Source: Fidelibacterota bacterium (GTDB lineage Bacteria; Fidelibacterota; UBA8477). From it: a DNA stretch of 41,671 nt. Position numbers and translations under genes: made by a program. The notes below the pieces were generated by a model, which did no database searches, was not told the DNA's origin, and saw only the letters and a list, made by a program, of their open reading frames with translations. This document shows positions 1-8,967 of this stretch, piece by piece (position 1 is the first letter of the stretch; the number at the start of each line of letters is the position of its first letter). The stretch is taken from the NCBI GenBank assembly GCA_021734045.1, contig JAIPJR010000012.1:1-41671 (forward strand), in the 5' to 3' direction.

Positions 1-1810
1 CCACCAAACCCACTTCCGGAGTACCAATTCCCACAGAAATGACATAGGAACTGGTATCTTCTGTTTCAGTAGCGGTAAATTGAATGGTCAAATCAATCAC
101 GCCGGTTTGGGCAGAATCGGCCACCAACAATTCAAAGGGTAAATTACCCATAGCCGATTCCATAAAATCCAAATTCTCAAATTCTGCCGTTCCGGAAATG
201 ACCTCAACATAGGGCGATTCTGAGAATATGCTGCCGCTGATCCCCGTTGCTGCTCCACCACTGTTGGTTACCTCTGCCCAGACTTCAAACAGCTCGCCCG
301 GCACCAAAACTTCATCTCCGTCAGCATCATAAATTTCAAAATCAGCCAAACTCAGATGTGGGGTTGATTCGTACACTTCCACATCGGCATACATCGTGGA
401 GTCCGAATCGGATATATTCAGGACCGCCACCTGGGTGTTGGTGCCATCCCAGCCAATGGCTGCCGGAATGGTTTCGAAATCAAAATTGCGATTATTCGTA
501 CTCCCGGGCCAGGGATCACCGGAACTGGTGCCATTCCCAAAGGTGCCATCCGCTGCTGCCATGTCCACCATCCGGTGGGAATCATTGGAGTTGGTGGATT
601 GGGTATTATCCACATGCCAAATTAGTAACCCGGTCCCTACCAAATGAACATCGGAACCAATCCGCTGACGATTCTCCACCAAATAGTATTCCCGGCCAAC
701 ATCCAGACCCGGTCCCCACCAACTGGTCCAGGGATCCGGCTGGCCAAAACGCCAGAGTTTCAGGACATACGGATTCTCAACCACATTGGGAATCTCCATA
801 TAATTAATATTCTCTTCGATCAACACGGGCGTCACCCAACCCAACACCTCTTTCGACCAGGCAGAGAGGTGCGCGGGCTCCGTGGGTGTATTCCAGGAAC
901 CACCGCCCATCAATCCCCAGCGCCCAATTCCATCTGAGGAATAATCGGTATCATACAGGTCCGGCAAACCGATGGCATGACCAAATTCATGGCTGAATAC
1001 ACCAATTTCAATCATCCCCCCGCTGGTGGACAATGCCGGCTGCATGATATAGTCATTTACGCGAATCATACCGCCGTTGGCGCTGGAGTCATTGGTCGTA
1101 AAAGCGCTGCCCCACCAGGCCGAATAACGGTAGCGGTGAGACCAGATGTAGGGTCCGCCACCTTCGCCGCCGCGACCCGAATGGACAAAGAAACAGGCGT
1201 CCACAAATCCGTCGTCATCGCCGGAATTCGCAATGCCATCAGGACCGTCATTGTCGTACTGTGAAAAATCCACCGTGGTATCAGCCTGGATGAGTGTTTC
1301 CTGCAGAAAAGCGCCCACACCACCGGGCGGACCGGTGAAGCCATTATCGAAGGGCTCTGTTTGACTGCCTTCATAGTAAGCGTGGCCTTGGGAAACCGGA
1401 TACCAACCATAAACATCGCCAGACAGATGAAATTGATTATAGGACATTTCCAGATAATGCTCCCGCATGGTAATCGTTGGCCAGGGACCATCGAATAATT
1501 CCTGCTGCAGATTTTGGATGGGATAGGCGGGATCCCCTGCATCCGCGTAATTCCCCACAATCACCGGAAAAGACATGTAAAGCGTATCGGAAGCCATATC
1601 ACGATTAATGTTAAATTGGCTGGCTTTCACGCGCTGCAGCGCAGCTGCCAGACCACCCATGTGGTAAGTCTGTGCGGCACGCTGGTGGAATTCCAAAACT
1701 TTAGCAGATGGCGTAACACCGGGTTTTGCCGGACTCATGGCCACCAGTGTGCCGGCGGCAAAACCGGCGAGGAGTAAACGGGAAATGATTGTATTAAACC
1801 GAAAAAACAT
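1..1810 (-). CDS. Secreted M6-family metalloprotease (immune inhibitor A-like), C-terminus beyond window
   Basis: A continuous reading frame of 603 codons runs from the ATG at 1810 off the left edge, so the C-terminus is missing. An AAGGA ribosome site lies about 7 bases before the ATG. The first 25 residues look like a signal peptide (basic start, then LLLAGFAAGTLVA). The zinc site is explicit: H274-E275-F-G-H278 followed by AIGLPD, with D284 as the expected third ligand, which is the HExxHxxGxxD pattern of M6 peptidases. Downstream comes a short sequence typical of the family (RWGLMGGGSWN) and then beta-rich, Asp/Thr-rich segments that look like Ig-type or carbohydrate-binding modules. The protein is probably exported and acts on extracellular protein. 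A C-terminal sorting tail like that of the 25057-23168 gene would be expected outside the window. The peptidase call is firm; substrate and secretion route are inferred. Confidence 0.9.
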   Translation of the reverse strand, partial: MFFRFNTIISRLLLAGFAAGTLVAMSPAKPGVTPSAKVLEFHQRAAQTYHMGGLAAALQRVKASQFNINRDMASDTLYMSFPVIVGNYADAGDPAYPIQNLQQELFDGPWPTITMREHYLEMSYNQFHLSGDVYGWYPVSQGHAYYEGSQTEPFDNGFTGPPGGVGAFLQETLIQADTTVDFSQYDNDGPDGIANSGDDDGFVDACFFVHSGRGGEGGGPYIWSHRYRYSAWWGSAFTTNDSSANGGMIRVNDYIMQPALSTSGGMIEIGVFSHEFGHAIGLPDLYDTDYSSDGIGRWGLMGGGSWNTPTEPAHLSAWSKEVLGWVTPVLIEENINYMEIPNVVENPYVLKLWRFGQPDPWTSWWGPGLDVGREYYLVENRQRIGSDVHLVGTGLLIWHVDNTQSTNSNDSHRMVDMAAADGTFGNGTSSGDPWPGSTNNRNFDFETIPAAIGWDGTNTQVAVLNISDSDSTMYADVEVYESTPHLSLADFEIYDADGDEVLVPGELFEVWAEVTNSGGAATGISGSIFSESPYVEVISGTAEFENLDFMESAMGNLPFELLVADSAQTGVIDLTIQFTATETEDTSSYVISVGIGTPEVGLV

Positions 1811-2051
1811 GGGGATTTCCTTCTGTAACAGTCCGCATTAGCATAAACTGTAGTATAGTCTCCCGGTTGGCCAGAGAAACGCAAATTTATATCGCATTAA
1901 GCTCACAAAAAACGGGAGGAAGCGAGAGGGTGTGACAGGGGGCACGCCTGAGATAGAAATAGACTTACTACCTGATGTTTGATATTGTGTCTCAATTAAA
2001 ATCCCTTTATGTTCCGTTGCTTAACCAAAACGACACTTCGGGAGGAAAGTT
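1811..2051. promoter_or_regulatory. Divergent intergenic region between the M6 protease and the DUF6588 gene
   Basis: These 241 bases separate two divergent start codons and must hold both promoters. A TATACT hexamer on the minus strand near 1850 could be a -10 element for the protease, but I see no matching -35. Nothing clear is visible on the plus strand beyond an AT-rich stretch around 1975-2010. The GGAGGA ribosome site for the plus gene is at 2041-2046. Confidence 0.35.
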
Positions 2052-3155
2052 ATGCACTATCGGAAAACTTTAACTGTCAGTATCCTGGCTATGGGAATGA
2101 TGTTCAGCCAGGCCAGGGCACAGGACGGGATTGCAGAATCATTACAATCCATGTTGGAATCCAATGCTCAGCTATATTTACAACCATTTGTGAATGCCTT
2201 CAGCTCCGACATGAACAGCGGCTGGTATTACAAAGCGGGAACACACAAATTTCTGGGCTTCGATTTGAGTGTGAAAATGGCCGCAGCCCAAATCGGTGAT
2301 GACGAAAAAACGTTTAACTGGGTGTTGAGCGAAAATAGCATCACGCTGCCCCTGAACAGCGCCACCAGCGGGCAAATTAATGACCTTACACTGCCGTTCT
2401 CGGACCTGTATCAGGGTAGTAGTACGGAAACAGCCACCGTTTTCGGTGACGTCGGCGGGACCCTGACACCAAATCACAACCATGTGGTCGGTTTGATCCA
2501 TGACCAATTCATAGATGGTGGCCGATCAGAAGCTGAATGGAGTTTTATCGAGGGTGATGTAACCAACACCGTTCAAAACTCGGTTTCAGACTTTAACCTG
2601 CCTGATGGTTTTGATGTACCGGCCATGCCCATGCCCATCGTTCAGGCTTCCATTGGCCTGCCTATGGGTACGGAAGTTTCTGCCCGGTTTTTCCCGGAGC
2701 AGGATTTGGGTGATTTTGGCACCTTTAGTTTCTATGGCGGCGGACTGCGCCTGAATCTGGACCAGTTCATTCCCATCCCACTTTTCCCGGTTGATATTAC
2801 CGCCGGTGCGTTTTATCAGCAAATGAAGATGGGTGACATCATTACAGCCACGAATATGCACTACGGACTACAGGTGGGTAAGAGCCTGAACCTGCTGATT
2901 TTTGGTCTGGGTGCCTATGTTGACGCCGGAATTGATGCTACGACGATCGATGTAACCTATGACGCTGAGTTGCCGGATGGTCAGGGTGGTACACAAATTC
3001 TGCCTGTAAACTTCAGCCTGGAAGCTGATGGTGGCCCCCGCTTTGGCGGTGGTATTTATGTCAAACCGCTTCCCTTCGTGTATATCAGCGCCGCCTATTC
3101 ACAAACACCTTCCAATCAGGTACTCACCGCGGGTCTGAATATCGGCATGCGGTAA
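2052..3155 (+). CDS. DUF6588-type outer-membrane protein
   Basis: The product has 367 residues. It starts at an ATG preceded by GGAGGA at good spacing and begins with a signal peptide ending near QARAQ (about residue 24). The early block NSGWYYKAGTHKFLGFDLS is what I associate with the DUF6588 family of FCB bacteria, whose members are predicted outer-membrane barrels of unknown function. The rest alternates short hydrophobic and polar strands rich in Gly, Phe and Tyr (for example GTFSFYGGGLRLNLDQF) and ends in a strand-like AGLNIGMR, all consistent with a barrel. It is monocistronic: it diverges from the M6 protease and ends at a strong hairpin. The envelope location is likely; the function is unknown. 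Confidence 0.75.
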   Translation: MHYRKTLTVSILAMGMMFSQARAQDGIAESLQSMLESNAQLYLQPFVNAFSSDMNSGWYYKAGTHKFLGFDLSVKMAAAQIGDDEKTFNWVLSENSITLPLNSATSGQINDLTLPFSDLYQGSSTETATVFGDVGGTLTPNHNHVVGLIHDQFIDGGRSEAEWSFIEGDVTNTVQNSVSDFNLPDGFDVPAMPMPIVQASIGLPMGTEVSARFFPEQDLGDFGTFSFYGGGLRLNLDQFIPIPLFPVDITAGAFYQQMKMGDIITATNMHYGLQVGKSLNLLIFGLGAYVDAGIDATTIDVTYDAELPDGQGGTQILPVNFSLEADGGPRFGGGIYVKPLPFVYISAAYSQTPSNQVLTAGLNIGMR

Positions 3156-3214
3156 AATTATTTGCCTGGCCATACTGTTCTCTTTATGTAAAAAAAGCAG
3201 AATGGTATTTCACA

Positions 3215-3245
3215 ATAAAAGGGCGTGGATGACACGCCCTTTTAT
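3215..3245. terminator. Bidirectional rho-independent terminator
   Basis: A perfect 13-bp stem (3215-3227 paired with 3233-3245) with a five-base GATGA loop has a GGGCGTG core flanked by AAAA on one side and TTTT on the other. It lies between two convergent genes and can end transcription in both directions. Confidence 0.9.
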
Positions 3246-3270
3246 ATTGCATCATTTTTTTACAAAACCT

Positions 3271-3930
3271 TTACAGGTACGCCATTAACTCCAGAAAGTC
3301 TTTCACTAAAATGTCCGGCTTTTCCGCCTTTAATTGATCAACCGGTGTGTAACCGTGCATGATGGCAACAGCCGTCACCTTCGCGGCTCTGGCAGCGTGA
3401 ATATCCACGAAGCTGTCGCCCACAAACCAGACCGATTTGCTGTAGGGAATTCCCAACTTGACCAAACCATAATGAATCACCCGCGGATCGGGTTTTTTCC
3501 ACGCCGTGGAATCCTGCCCGAACATGAATCGAAAATAGCGATCCATTTCCAGTGCATGTAAAACACCGTGTACCACAGCTTCCGGCTTGTTGGAAATGAT
3601 GCCCAGGGGAATACCATCAAGAGCCTGTAAAAATTCTATCGCACGGGGATAAGGTTTAGTCTCATCAATAAGATGCGCCAGATAGTGCTCCCGAAATATT
3701 GCCAAGCCCTCATCAATCAGCGCCTTTGAAATCTCCACCGGCGGTAAAAATTCACTGAGACACTTCTCCACCAGGTAGGGCGCACCGTAACCCACATGTG
3801 ACATCACCAATTCTTTAGGCAATTCACCAAAACCCAGGTCATTCAGTGTACGGTTTAAATTGCTGGCGATATCATTACTGGAATCCACCAGGGTTCCATC
3901 CAAATCAAATAAAACGGCCGTCATCTTCAT
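3271..3930 (-). CDS. gph: HAD-superfamily phosphatase, phosphoglycolate-phosphatase type
   Basis: The product has 219 residues if the ATG at 3930 is used; a TTG at 3954 would add eight residues and an ATG at 3924 would remove two. No start has a clear ribosome site. HAD motif I is FDLDGT (D9 nucleophile and D11), motif II is the Ser in IISNKP, motif III is the Lys of KKPDPR and motif IV is GDSFVD. The helical cap between motifs I and II is typical of the Gph/PGMB class. It probably removes phosphate from 2-phosphoglycolate or a similar small metabolite in the cytoplasm, but HAD substrates cannot be told from motifs. It lies downstream of the etf terminator, so it probably has its own promoter. 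Confidence 0.8.
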   Translation of the reverse strand: MKMTAVLFDLDGTLVDSSNDIASNLNRTLNDLGFGELPKELVMSHVGYGAPYLVEKCLSEFLPPVEISKALIDEGLAIFREHYLAHLIDETKPYPRAIEFLQALDGIPLGIISNKPEAVVHGVLHALEMDRYFRFMFGQDSTAWKKPDPRVIHYGLVKLGIPYSKSVWFVGDSFVDIHAARAAKVTAVAIMHGYTPVDQLKAEKPDILVKDFLELMAYL

Positions 3931-4102
3931 GGGGCGAATATAGCTGGTATCCAATATGGGACGAAGGTTTTGTGGAAAAAAATGGCCGAAGGTGTCTGTG
4001 CTAACCCTGAAATTAATACGTCTGCATGATTCCGGATTTAATCAGGCGAACGATTCTAACCTCGGTTGGGACGCTGCCAGTGAACCGGCCTGACCAATTT
4101 CA

Positions 4103-4157
4103 GAAAAAGAAAAAATCCGCCACCTGTCTGCCGTAAATTTGGCTCACAAGTGGCGGA
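4103..4157 (-). terminator. Rho-independent terminator of the etfBA operon
   Basis: An 8-bp stem (TCCGCCAC at 4116-4123 with GTGGCGGA at 4150-4157) encloses a smaller GCC/GGC hairpin. On the minus strand it is followed by a long T-rich tract (4103-4115). It begins about 33 bases after the etfA stop codon. Confidence 0.75.
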
Positions 4158-4189
4158 AGAGTTGGATGGAATCTGAACTTCCGGGTAAG

Positions 4190-5170
4190 CTACTTCTCCA
4201 GCAACTGTTTGGCAGCTTTGTCCATTTCCGGAACCACTTCAAACAGATCACCGACGATACCATAATCGGCAACCTTAAAAATGGGCGCTTCCTGATCTTT
4301 ATTAATCGCCACGATATATTTGGACGAACTCATACCGGCTAAATGCTGAATAGCGCCGGAGATACCGCAGGCGACATACAGATTTGGGGAAACCGTCTTT
4401 CCGGTCTGTCCCACCTGATCAGCGTGGGGGCGCCAACCGGCATCCACTGCTGCGCGGGAAGCACCCACCGCTGCACCCAGTGTATCAGCCAAAGCTTCAA
4501 TGACCGGATAATTATCTGGTCCGCCCATGCCCCGGCCACCGGAAACAATAATGCCGGCTTCCGTCAACTCCGGACGCCCGCCGGACTTCATCTGTGTATC
4601 GGTTACCTTTACCTTCAAATCATCGTCACTCAGGCTGAATGACAAATCATTCACGGCACCATCACCCGGTTTTTCCACCGCCGGAAAGACATTGGGACGC
4701 AGCGTCGCCATGGCAGGTTTGGATTTCACGGCGATTTTTAGAAATGCTTTGCCCGCGTAAACCGGGCGTTTGATTTCCAGATGATCTCCCTGCCATTCCG
4801 CCGCAACAATATCCGCCACCAGGCTTGTGCCGGCCTTAATTGCCGTTAGCGGTGCAACATCACGCCCCATGGCAGAAGCACTGAACAGCACCACGTCCGG
4901 GTTTTCATGCTCTATGGCTGCAGCCATAATCGTTGCATACGCCGAGGGCGAATAGGCTCCTAGCTGTCTATCGTCAGCGACCAACACTTTTTGAGCACCG
5001 AATTTAGCCAGTTCATCAGCCAGACTTTTAACGCCATCACCCACCAGGCAGGCGATTACTTCGCCACCGGATGCATCCGCAATAGCACGCCCTGCTGACA
5101 CAGCTTCCAGTGCATAGGACTTCAATTTATTTTCACGCTGTTCCGCAAATACCAATACTTTAGCCATCAT
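4190..5170 (-). CDS. etfA: Electron transfer flavoprotein, alpha subunit
   Basis: The product has 326 residues, the usual family length. The start is the first of two adjacent ATG codons, seven bases after AGGAGG. The C-terminal FAD-binding domain (about residues 200-320) is canonical: SGGRGMGG, GASRAAVDAGW, QVGQTGKTVSPNLY, GISGAIQHLAGM and AINKDQEAPIF. The N-terminal domain matches the alpha/beta ETF fold. With EtfB it carries electrons from acyl-CoA and related dehydrogenases to ETF:quinone oxidoreductase. It is encoded six bases after etfB, so the two are co-transcribed and probably translated in equal amounts. No dehydrogenase or ETF-QO gene is nearby. This is the standard type, with no extra ferredoxin or fix-type domain. 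Confidence 0.97.
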   Translation of the reverse strand: MMAKVLVFAEQRENKLKSYALEAVSAGRAIADASGGEVIACLVGDGVKSLADELAKFGAQKVLVADDRQLGAYSPSAYATIMAAAIEHENPDVVLFSASAMGRDVAPLTAIKAGTSLVADIVAAEWQGDHLEIKRPVYAGKAFLKIAVKSKPAMATLRPNVFPAVEKPGDGAVNDLSFSLSDDDLKVKVTDTQMKSGGRPELTEAGIIVSGGRGMGGPDNYPVIEALADTLGAAVGASRAAVDAGWRPHADQVGQTGKTVSPNLYVACGISGAIQHLAGMSSSKYIVAINKDQEAPIFKVADYGIVGDLFEVVPEMDKAAKQLLEK

Positions 5171-5176
5171 TGCCTC

Positions 5177-5932
5177 CTATATCACCTTGGCTTCATCACG
5201 CAGTAAGCGCACCAACTCAGCCGCCGCTTCCGGACCCTCACCCACAATTCGACCAGCCGGTTTCTCCGGCGGATAGGTCATCTCCAGAATTTCAAAACCA
5301 CCATCCGTTAACGCTGCTTCTTTCATCTCGATAGGTTTTTTCTTTGCTTGCATAATGCCTTTCAGCGACGGATAGCGCGGCTCATTCAATCCTTTTTCTG
5401 CGGTAATAACACACGGCAGTGGTGCTTCCATGGTCTCCTTGCCACCTTCAATGTCCCGGACAATCGTGGCTTTTCCATCGGAAATGGTTAACTCCCGGGC
5501 GGTGCTCAGAACCGGCAGATTCAACAACTCACCCAACATGGAACCCACCTGATAGCCATAGTCATCTATAGCCATTTTTCCGGTGAGAATTACATCTGCT
5601 TCCAGGGTTTTAACCTCTTCCGCCAGCACTTGAGCAATAGAAACACCATCCATCAGCGCCGATTCTTCCGCGGTTAGCAATACCGCACGGTCAGCCCCCA
5701 TAGCTAACGCCGTACGGATGGAGCTCTGGGCCGCTTCCGGTCCTACAGAGACGACGATAACCTCACCATCACCATCCGCTTCGTTTAATTTTAATGCCTC
5801 CTCGACAGCGAATTCGTCGTAAGGATTTAAAATATACTTGACCCCGGCCGGATTCAGCGACTTCCCATCGTCCCCAATAGCCACCTTGGTCTCTGTATCA
5901 GGTACATGCTTGACACACACCACAATTTTCAT
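5177..5932 (-). CDS. etfB: Electron transfer flavoprotein, beta subunit
   Basis: The product has 251 residues from the ATG at 5932, which follows AAAGGAG at good spacing. An in-frame TTG at 5956 lies upstream of that site and is unlikely to be used. The N-terminus MKIVVCVKHVPDTE, the block NPYDEFAVEEAL, and the nucleotide-binding block ILTGKMAIDDYGYQVGSML are diagnostic of EtfB. In family members this subunit binds AMP and forms the heterodimer with EtfA. It is the first gene of the etfBA operon; the promoter should lie in the 104 bases up to the receptor gene at 6037, where I could not pick a confident hexamer pair. Confidence 0.96.
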   Translation of the reverse strand: MKIVVCVKHVPDTETKVAIGDDGKSLNPAGVKYILNPYDEFAVEEALKLNEADGDGEVIVVSVGPEAAQSSIRTALAMGADRAVLLTAEESALMDGVSIAQVLAEEVKTLEADVILTGKMAIDDYGYQVGSMLGELLNLPVLSTARELTISDGKATIVRDIEGGKETMEAPLPCVITAEKGLNEPRYPSLKGIMQAKKKPIEMKEAALTDGGFEILEMTYPPEKPAGRIVGEGPEAAAELVRLLRDEAKVI

Positions 5933-6036
5933 TTTCAATCTCCTTTTCCTAATCAATCACCATTCAACAGCTAAAACTAAAAACCAGAAATTCATGCACA
6001 AGCTAAAACCGACCGGCCAGTCAGTTTGCGATAATT

Positions 6037-8967
6037 TTATTTTGACACTTGTTGGTTAATTGGTTTTTCCAGCCGGTTGATGGTTACCAGCAATCGGTCA
6101 TCTTCATCCGCCGTCATCCATCCGGTTCCCATTAGTGTTTGCAATGTCTGGTCAGCACTGCATCCCAGCACGTCTGGCGTGTGAAGCGGCGCTATATGAC
6201 TCGTATCGTCCTGTATAAGGTGCAACCCATCCGAATGGAGTCCCAGCATGGAGCCGGGAGGCAGGGTAATCGTTTGCCACGCCGGTGACCAGTCCGCGAA
6301 AACACCCATCGGTGGTGCCGACGGTGTCTTTACGGTATGGGGTATACCCGATTTATCCACGATAAACGGCGGCGGGTTTCCTGCCGCCATACAATACGCC
6401 AAATCCGTCTCCTCATTCACCACGGCAGCAGTAACCGCCACATTAAATCCGGCTTTGGGCAGTCGGTACAAGGTCAAATTCATCTGTTCCAACCACCCGG
6501 ATAATGTCATTTCCTTCCAATCCTGGGACTGGAGCGACATTTTCAGAAAACCATTGAGATAACTGGTCTCCAATCCCGATCCGGCCACATCAACCACCAT
6601 GGCAAAAAAGCGCTCATCCCGTCCCCGGAAGGTATAATAAAAATCCCCACTGAATTCATTCCGGGGTCGAATAACCACGGACAACTTCCAGTTTTTTCCC
6701 ACCGTGGGTAGTTCCGTATTCGCCAGCTGTTGATTAAACTCCTCCGCCAATGCGATTTCCTCGGCCTGCCACTGCATGATCTCGCGCTCATGCCTGATCT
6801 GCACAATTCGGTATGTCAAGCGACTAAAAAAGACCACCGACACCAATAAGACGGCAACCAGAAATTCCCAACGCTGGTAGAAAGGCGGATTGATGACAAA
6901 TGTGGAAAAGCGATACACCGGTCCCCAATCAAGATGACCCACGCCGCGTGCCTGCACACCGATTTCATATTCACCCGGTGAGAGATTTGAAAATTGAAGT
7001 TGCGTATTAGCGCCCAGGCCAACCCAGTCACCAGGACGGTTCAAAAAGCGGTACCGAAATTCCGTAGTCCGATTCAAAAAATCCGGTGCACCCAAATCCA
7101 CCGTGAGCAACGGATGATTGTGAGAATATTTTTCAGCCCAGCCGGCGGTCGGTTGCCCGTCCTGCCAGAACTGATAGGGTACTACGGTGGGGACATGCTC
7201 GGGCAAGTCCATCCCGGTAGGAATATGAATCAATCCGCCAATGCTGCCGAACCATACCCCCGACGCTTCAGCCATTATTGCCCCATTATTCATTTCATTA
7301 GCGGGTAAACCATCGTCATATCCCAGAACCTCCACGAATTGATCTTCCAAACGAACAATCCCCTGATTGGTGCCCAGCCAGACCTCATTTCCCGGCCTTA
7401 TGCTTACGGAGTACACATTTGAACCGGGCAAGCCATCTTCCAGATTATACCACGCCAAGCGCTCCCCATTCTGATTCAGAACAATCAAACCAGCGTCCGT
7501 TCCCAGCCAGATTTTGCCGGTTAGATCTACCGCCACATCCCAAATAACACGGCTTGCCTCCCAAATCTGTACACGCCTCTGATTGAAATAATTTAGCCCC
7601 CGGTCCGTGGCAATGTATAACCCATCGCCGGCATCCGCCAACGCATGGCAATACATGCTGGAAAATCCCAATTCTGACGGAAATACCTCCCAATGCCCGT
7701 CGGCATGGTAAAGCCGCAAGCCCTTTTCCGTCCCCAGCCAGACCTGACCATCCTTGTTTAGCACATCCAATACTGCAAAATCCAGCAAATGCTGCTCAGA
7801 AATAAAATTCCCGTCATTGTCCATTTCGTAGATATCCGTACTGTTGTCATAACCAACCACAACACGATTATCAATGAACGGACTTATGCACCACGCCCGG
7901 GCTGACTTTGTGGCCGTACTGCGTTCAAATTGCTCATCATTTCCGGAGTGATAAATACCATCATCAGTCGCCACCAAAAGTCGATCCCCAATCCTGGCGA
8001 TGTGATTCACCATGGGATTGGCCAATCCGGACTTCTCAGTATAAGCGCGTAATTGATATGGGAGCACCTGCACCAGACCTTCGCCGTCCGTTCCAACCCA
8101 GAGGCTGCCTTGCCGGTCCAGGTAAACCGACCGGAAAAACGAATCCGGCAAGCCATTTTCCGCTGTTATAATTTCCCGTCGTTTCGGCGTGTGCTGATTA
8201 AAACGCACAATACCCGTGTAATAGAGCGAGGCGGCTACACTGTCTCCCCGAACCGCCACATCCGTCACCACCTCATTCCCAATAATCCGGCGCAAACCCT
8301 TGGTGTTTTTTAAGAACAATCCCGAGGAACTACCACACCACAATCCGGTAGAGGACGGGACCAGTTTCAGGAAAAATATATCCGGTGCCTCCCCTTTAAG
8401 TGTGGTACCGTTCCAGCGATACAATCCTGTACTGGTGGCCAGCCATAGCGCGTTTTGCCATTGAATCAGGTCTAACAGCAGACTCCCCTCGGGTAATGCT
8501 GCGCCGGGAACAACCAACAGTGTATCATCCTGCAAAACGCACAACCCATTCAAAAGCGTACCCACATACAACTCACCTTGATATGCTGCCACACCCCTTA
8601 CCTCTTGTTCCCTGGTCTTCGGCAGGAAATGAACTGAGTCGGTCACATCAAACGATATATACCCCAGACCCGCATTGGTCCCAATCCACATGGTGTTCGG
8701 TGTGGCTTCCGAAAAGCTCCGGATCCACTCGCTTTCCAAACCGTTTGTGTAGGTGAGTGTATAGACATTCGCACCAGTAAAAAGATTGATGCCCCCCATG
8801 GTGCCGACCCAGATGACACCACGGCTGTCCTGCACAATCTCATTGACCTGAGACTGGATTAAAATTGTCTCCGGACTATAATGCCGCAGGGGAACTTCCG
8901 CGGCAGCTACCATTCCCGCCGACCCAAACAACAGCATGATCAACAGAATATTTCCGGTTAACCTCAT
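6037..8967 (-). CDS. Membrane receptor: sensor propeller, Y_Y_Y domain, one transmembrane helix and SpoIIE/PP2C-type phosphatase
   Basis: The product has 976 residues. A signal peptide (about 1-22) precedes repeated blades with the two-component-regulator-propeller signature (IWVGTMGGINLF, MWIGTNAGLGYI, LWVGTDGEGLVQ, VWLGTNQGIVRL) to about residue 600. A Y_Y_Y Ig-like domain follows (FRYRFLNRPGDWVGLG). A single membrane helix lies near 702-718, then a short coiled linker. The SpoIIE-like PP2C domain (about 765-970) keeps all four expected acidic sites: GDFY, DVAGSG, HSDG and DEDDR. A periplasmic sensor therefore controls a cytoplasmic Ser/Thr phosphatase, rather than the usual histidine kinase. 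Its ATG overlaps the stop of the preceding phosphoesterase (ATGA). Likely targets, such as an anti-sigma antagonist, are not encoded nearby. Confidence 0.9.
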   Translation of the reverse strand: MRLTGNILLIMLLFGSAGMVAAAEVPLRHYSPETILIQSQVNEIVQDSRGVIWVGTMGGINLFTGANVYTLTYTNGLESEWIRSFSEATPNTMWIGTNAGLGYISFDVTDSVHFLPKTREQEVRGVAAYQGELYVGTLLNGLCVLQDDTLLVVPGAALPEGSLLLDLIQWQNALWLATSTGLYRWNGTTLKGEAPDIFFLKLVPSSTGLWCGSSSGLFLKNTKGLRRIIGNEVVTDVAVRGDSVAASLYYTGIVRFNQHTPKRREIITAENGLPDSFFRSVYLDRQGSLWVGTDGEGLVQVLPYQLRAYTEKSGLANPMVNHIARIGDRLLVATDDGIYHSGNDEQFERSTATKSARAWCISPFIDNRVVVGYDNSTDIYEMDNDGNFISEQHLLDFAVLDVLNKDGQVWLGTEKGLRLYHADGHWEVFPSELGFSSMYCHALADAGDGLYIATDRGLNYFNQRRVQIWEASRVIWDVAVDLTGKIWLGTDAGLIVLNQNGERLAWYNLEDGLPGSNVYSVSIRPGNEVWLGTNQGIVRLEDQFVEVLGYDDGLPANEMNNGAIMAEASGVWFGSIGGLIHIPTGMDLPEHVPTVVPYQFWQDGQPTAGWAEKYSHNHPLLTVDLGAPDFLNRTTEFRYRFLNRPGDWVGLGANTQLQFSNLSPGEYEIGVQARGVGHLDWGPVYRFSTFVINPPFYQRWEFLVAVLLVSVVFFSRLTYRIVQIRHEREIMQWQAEEIALAEEFNQQLANTELPTVGKNWKLSVVIRPRNEFSGDFYYTFRGRDERFFAMVVDVAGSGLETSYLNGFLKMSLQSQDWKEMTLSGWLEQMNLTLYRLPKAGFNVAVTAAVVNEETDLAYCMAAGNPPPFIVDKSGIPHTVKTPSAPPMGVFADWSPAWQTITLPPGSMLGLHSDGLHLIQDDTSHIAPLHTPDVLGCSADQTLQTLMGTGWMTADEDDRLLVTINRLEKPINQQVSK

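Noticed and set aside
247-1777. Long open frames on both strands opposite or out of frame with the M6 protease
   Set aside because: They overlap a continuous 603-codon frame with signal peptide, zinc motif and ribosome site; their products are low-complexity or Arg/Pro/His-rich and match no family I know.
4190-5932. Electron-bifurcating ETF (FixAB type)
   Set aside because: The two genes are canonical EtfB/EtfA without FixC/FixX-type partners, extra domains or a dehydrogenase in the operon.
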